Assembly: GCF_903643065.1 (NCBI RefSeq)
Contig: NZ_CAHJWX010000036.1
Span: forward strand, 1-9,601
DNA from: Sphingomonas bacterium
GTDB lineage: Bacteria > Pseudomonadota > Alphaproteobacteria > Sphingomonadales > Sphingomonadaceae
Length of the DNA stretch: 9,601 nt
Direction: 5' to 3'
Shown: one piece after another, positions 8,722 to 9,601 of the stretch
Layout of the letters: every line of letters starts with the position of its first letter
Position numbering within the stretch: position 1 is the stretch's first letter
The notes under the pieces: generated by a model
What the model was told of the DNA's origin: nothing
Seen by the model: the letters and a program-made list of their open reading frames with translations, nothing else
Databases searched by the model: none
Position numbers and translations under genes: made by a program

Positions 8722-9601
8722 GTGAGCGATCTGTCCATCACCGATCCCCAGACGGGACAAGCCGAGATCGTCGCGATCGAGGCCGCGCCCGACGACGGAC
8801 CCGAGACCGAGCGCCTGCCGCTTGACGCGTGGCACCGCGTGCGCGGTGCGCGCATGGTCGCGTTCGCCGGTTACCACATGCCGATCCAATATGAGGGGAT
8901 CATGGCCGAGCACGCCTGGTGCCGCGAGCGGGCCGGGTTGTTCGACGTGAGCCACATGGGCCAGCTGCTGCTGTCGGGTGAGGGCGTCGACGCCGCACTG
9001 GAGGCGCTGGTGCCCGGCGACATCGCCGGCCTCGCGCTCGGCCGGCAACGCTATTCGCTGTTGCTGAACGAGGGCGGTGGCATCCTCGACGACGTGATGA
9101 TCAGCCGCTGGCCGGACGGCCTCTACATGGTCGTCAACGGCGCGACCAAGTGGGACGACATCGCCCATCTGCGCGAGCATCTGCCCGACGAGATCACGCT
9201 CAACCACCTCGACGAACGTGCGCTGCTGGCGCTGCAGGGGCCGGCGGCGGCGGACGTGCTGCGGCGGCACGCGCCGGGCGTCGACGCGCTCGTCTTCCTG
9301 ACCGGGGGGCGCTTCACGCTAGCCGGCGCCGACGCCTATGTCAGCCGTTCGGGCTATACCGGCGAGGACGGGTTCGAGATCAGCCTGGACGCGGCGGACG
9401 CGGGCCGGATCGCCGACCTGCTGTGCGCCGAGCCGGAGGTCCGGCCGATCGGGCTGGGAGCGCGCGACTCGCTGCGGCTGGAGGCGGGGCTGCCGCTCTA
9501 CGGCCATGACCTCGACGAGGCGACGACGCCGGTGATGGCCGATCTGGGCTTCGCGCTGGGCCGGCGCCGCCGCGAGGCCGCCGACTTCCCCGGCGCGACC
9601 C
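8722..9601 (+). CDS. gcvT: GcvT, aminomethyltransferase of the glycine cleavage system (3' end outside window)
   Basis: Open to the end of the window, 293 codons visible of an expected 380 or so. GcvT (T-protein) transfers the methylene group from the lipoyl arm of H-protein to tetrahydrofolate and releases ammonia. Seen: LPLDAWHRVRGARMVAFAGY from residue 32; AGLFDVSHMGQ with DVSHMG at 75-80; GGGILDDVMISR, the folate-binding Asp region, at about 119-130; VVNGATKWDDI; and SGYTGEDGFEIS with GYTGEDGFE at 211-219. The GTG start at 8722 is chosen for GGAG (8710-8713), 8 nt upstream, and gives a 31-residue acidic N-terminal extension, as in other sphingomonad GcvT proteins. Control by glycine through the riboswitch is expected. 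The rest of the gcv genes would lie downstream. Confidence 0.96.
   Translation, partial: MSDLSITDPQTGQAEIVAIEAAPDDGPETERLPLDAWHRVRGARMVAFAGYHMPIQYEGIMAEHAWCRERAGLFDVSHMGQLLLSGEGVDAALEALVPGDIAGLALGRQRYSLLLNEGGGILDDVMISRWPDGLYMVVNGATKWDDIAHLREHLPDEITLNHLDERALLALQGPAAADVLRRHAPGVDALVFLTGGRFTLAGADAYVSRSGYTGEDGFEISLDAADAGRIADLLCAEPEVRPIGLGARDSLRLEAGLPLYGHDLDEATTPVMADLGFALGRRRREAADFPGAT

Overview
The window comes from a high-GC alphaproteobacterium, most likely a sphingomonad (Sphingomonas or a close relative). The support is the atpH-A-G-D-C order without Fo genes, the sphingomonad style of the AtpG insertion and GcvT N-terminus, a short epsilon subunit, and a REP-like inverted repeat of a type common between sphingomonad genes. 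This assignment is by recognition, not by a database search.

Layout, all protein genes on the + strand. Positions 1-1781 carry the end of hflK and all of hflC, which overlap by 4 nt and encode the SPFH proteins that modulate the FtsH protease. A hairpin and a gene for an 80-residue exported small protein (1931-2173) follow, then a perfect 14-bp hairpin. The stretch 2174-2651 has no intact gene but holds what looks like the decayed 3' end of an alpha/beta-hydrolase gene on the minus strand. Positions 2652-8493 hold the F1 part of the ATP synthase operon (delta, alpha, gamma, beta, epsilon). Positions 8508-8664 are a tandem glycine riboswitch, followed by the start of gcvT (aminomethyltransferase of the glycine cleavage system), which runs off the window.

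The unusual part is the atp operon. All five F1 genes look intact, but three of its four internal junctions carry extra material. Between atpA and atpG there is a strong stem-loop plus a two-hairpin REP-like element whose arm differences are compensated within each hairpin. Between atpG and atpD there is a lower-GC, overlapping DUF4160-DUF2442 gene pair, tightly packed against both neighbours. Between atpD and atpC there is a DUF1640/CCDC90-like coiled-coil protein with one C-terminal membrane helix. The atpH-atpA junction has a small perfect hairpin that includes the atpH stop codon. Spacings are short enough that all these genes are probably co-transcribed, so the passenger proteins would be made together with F1.

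I see no tRNA, rRNA, CRISPR array, insertion sequence or recognisable defence system. No sigma-70-type promoter could be called with confidence.
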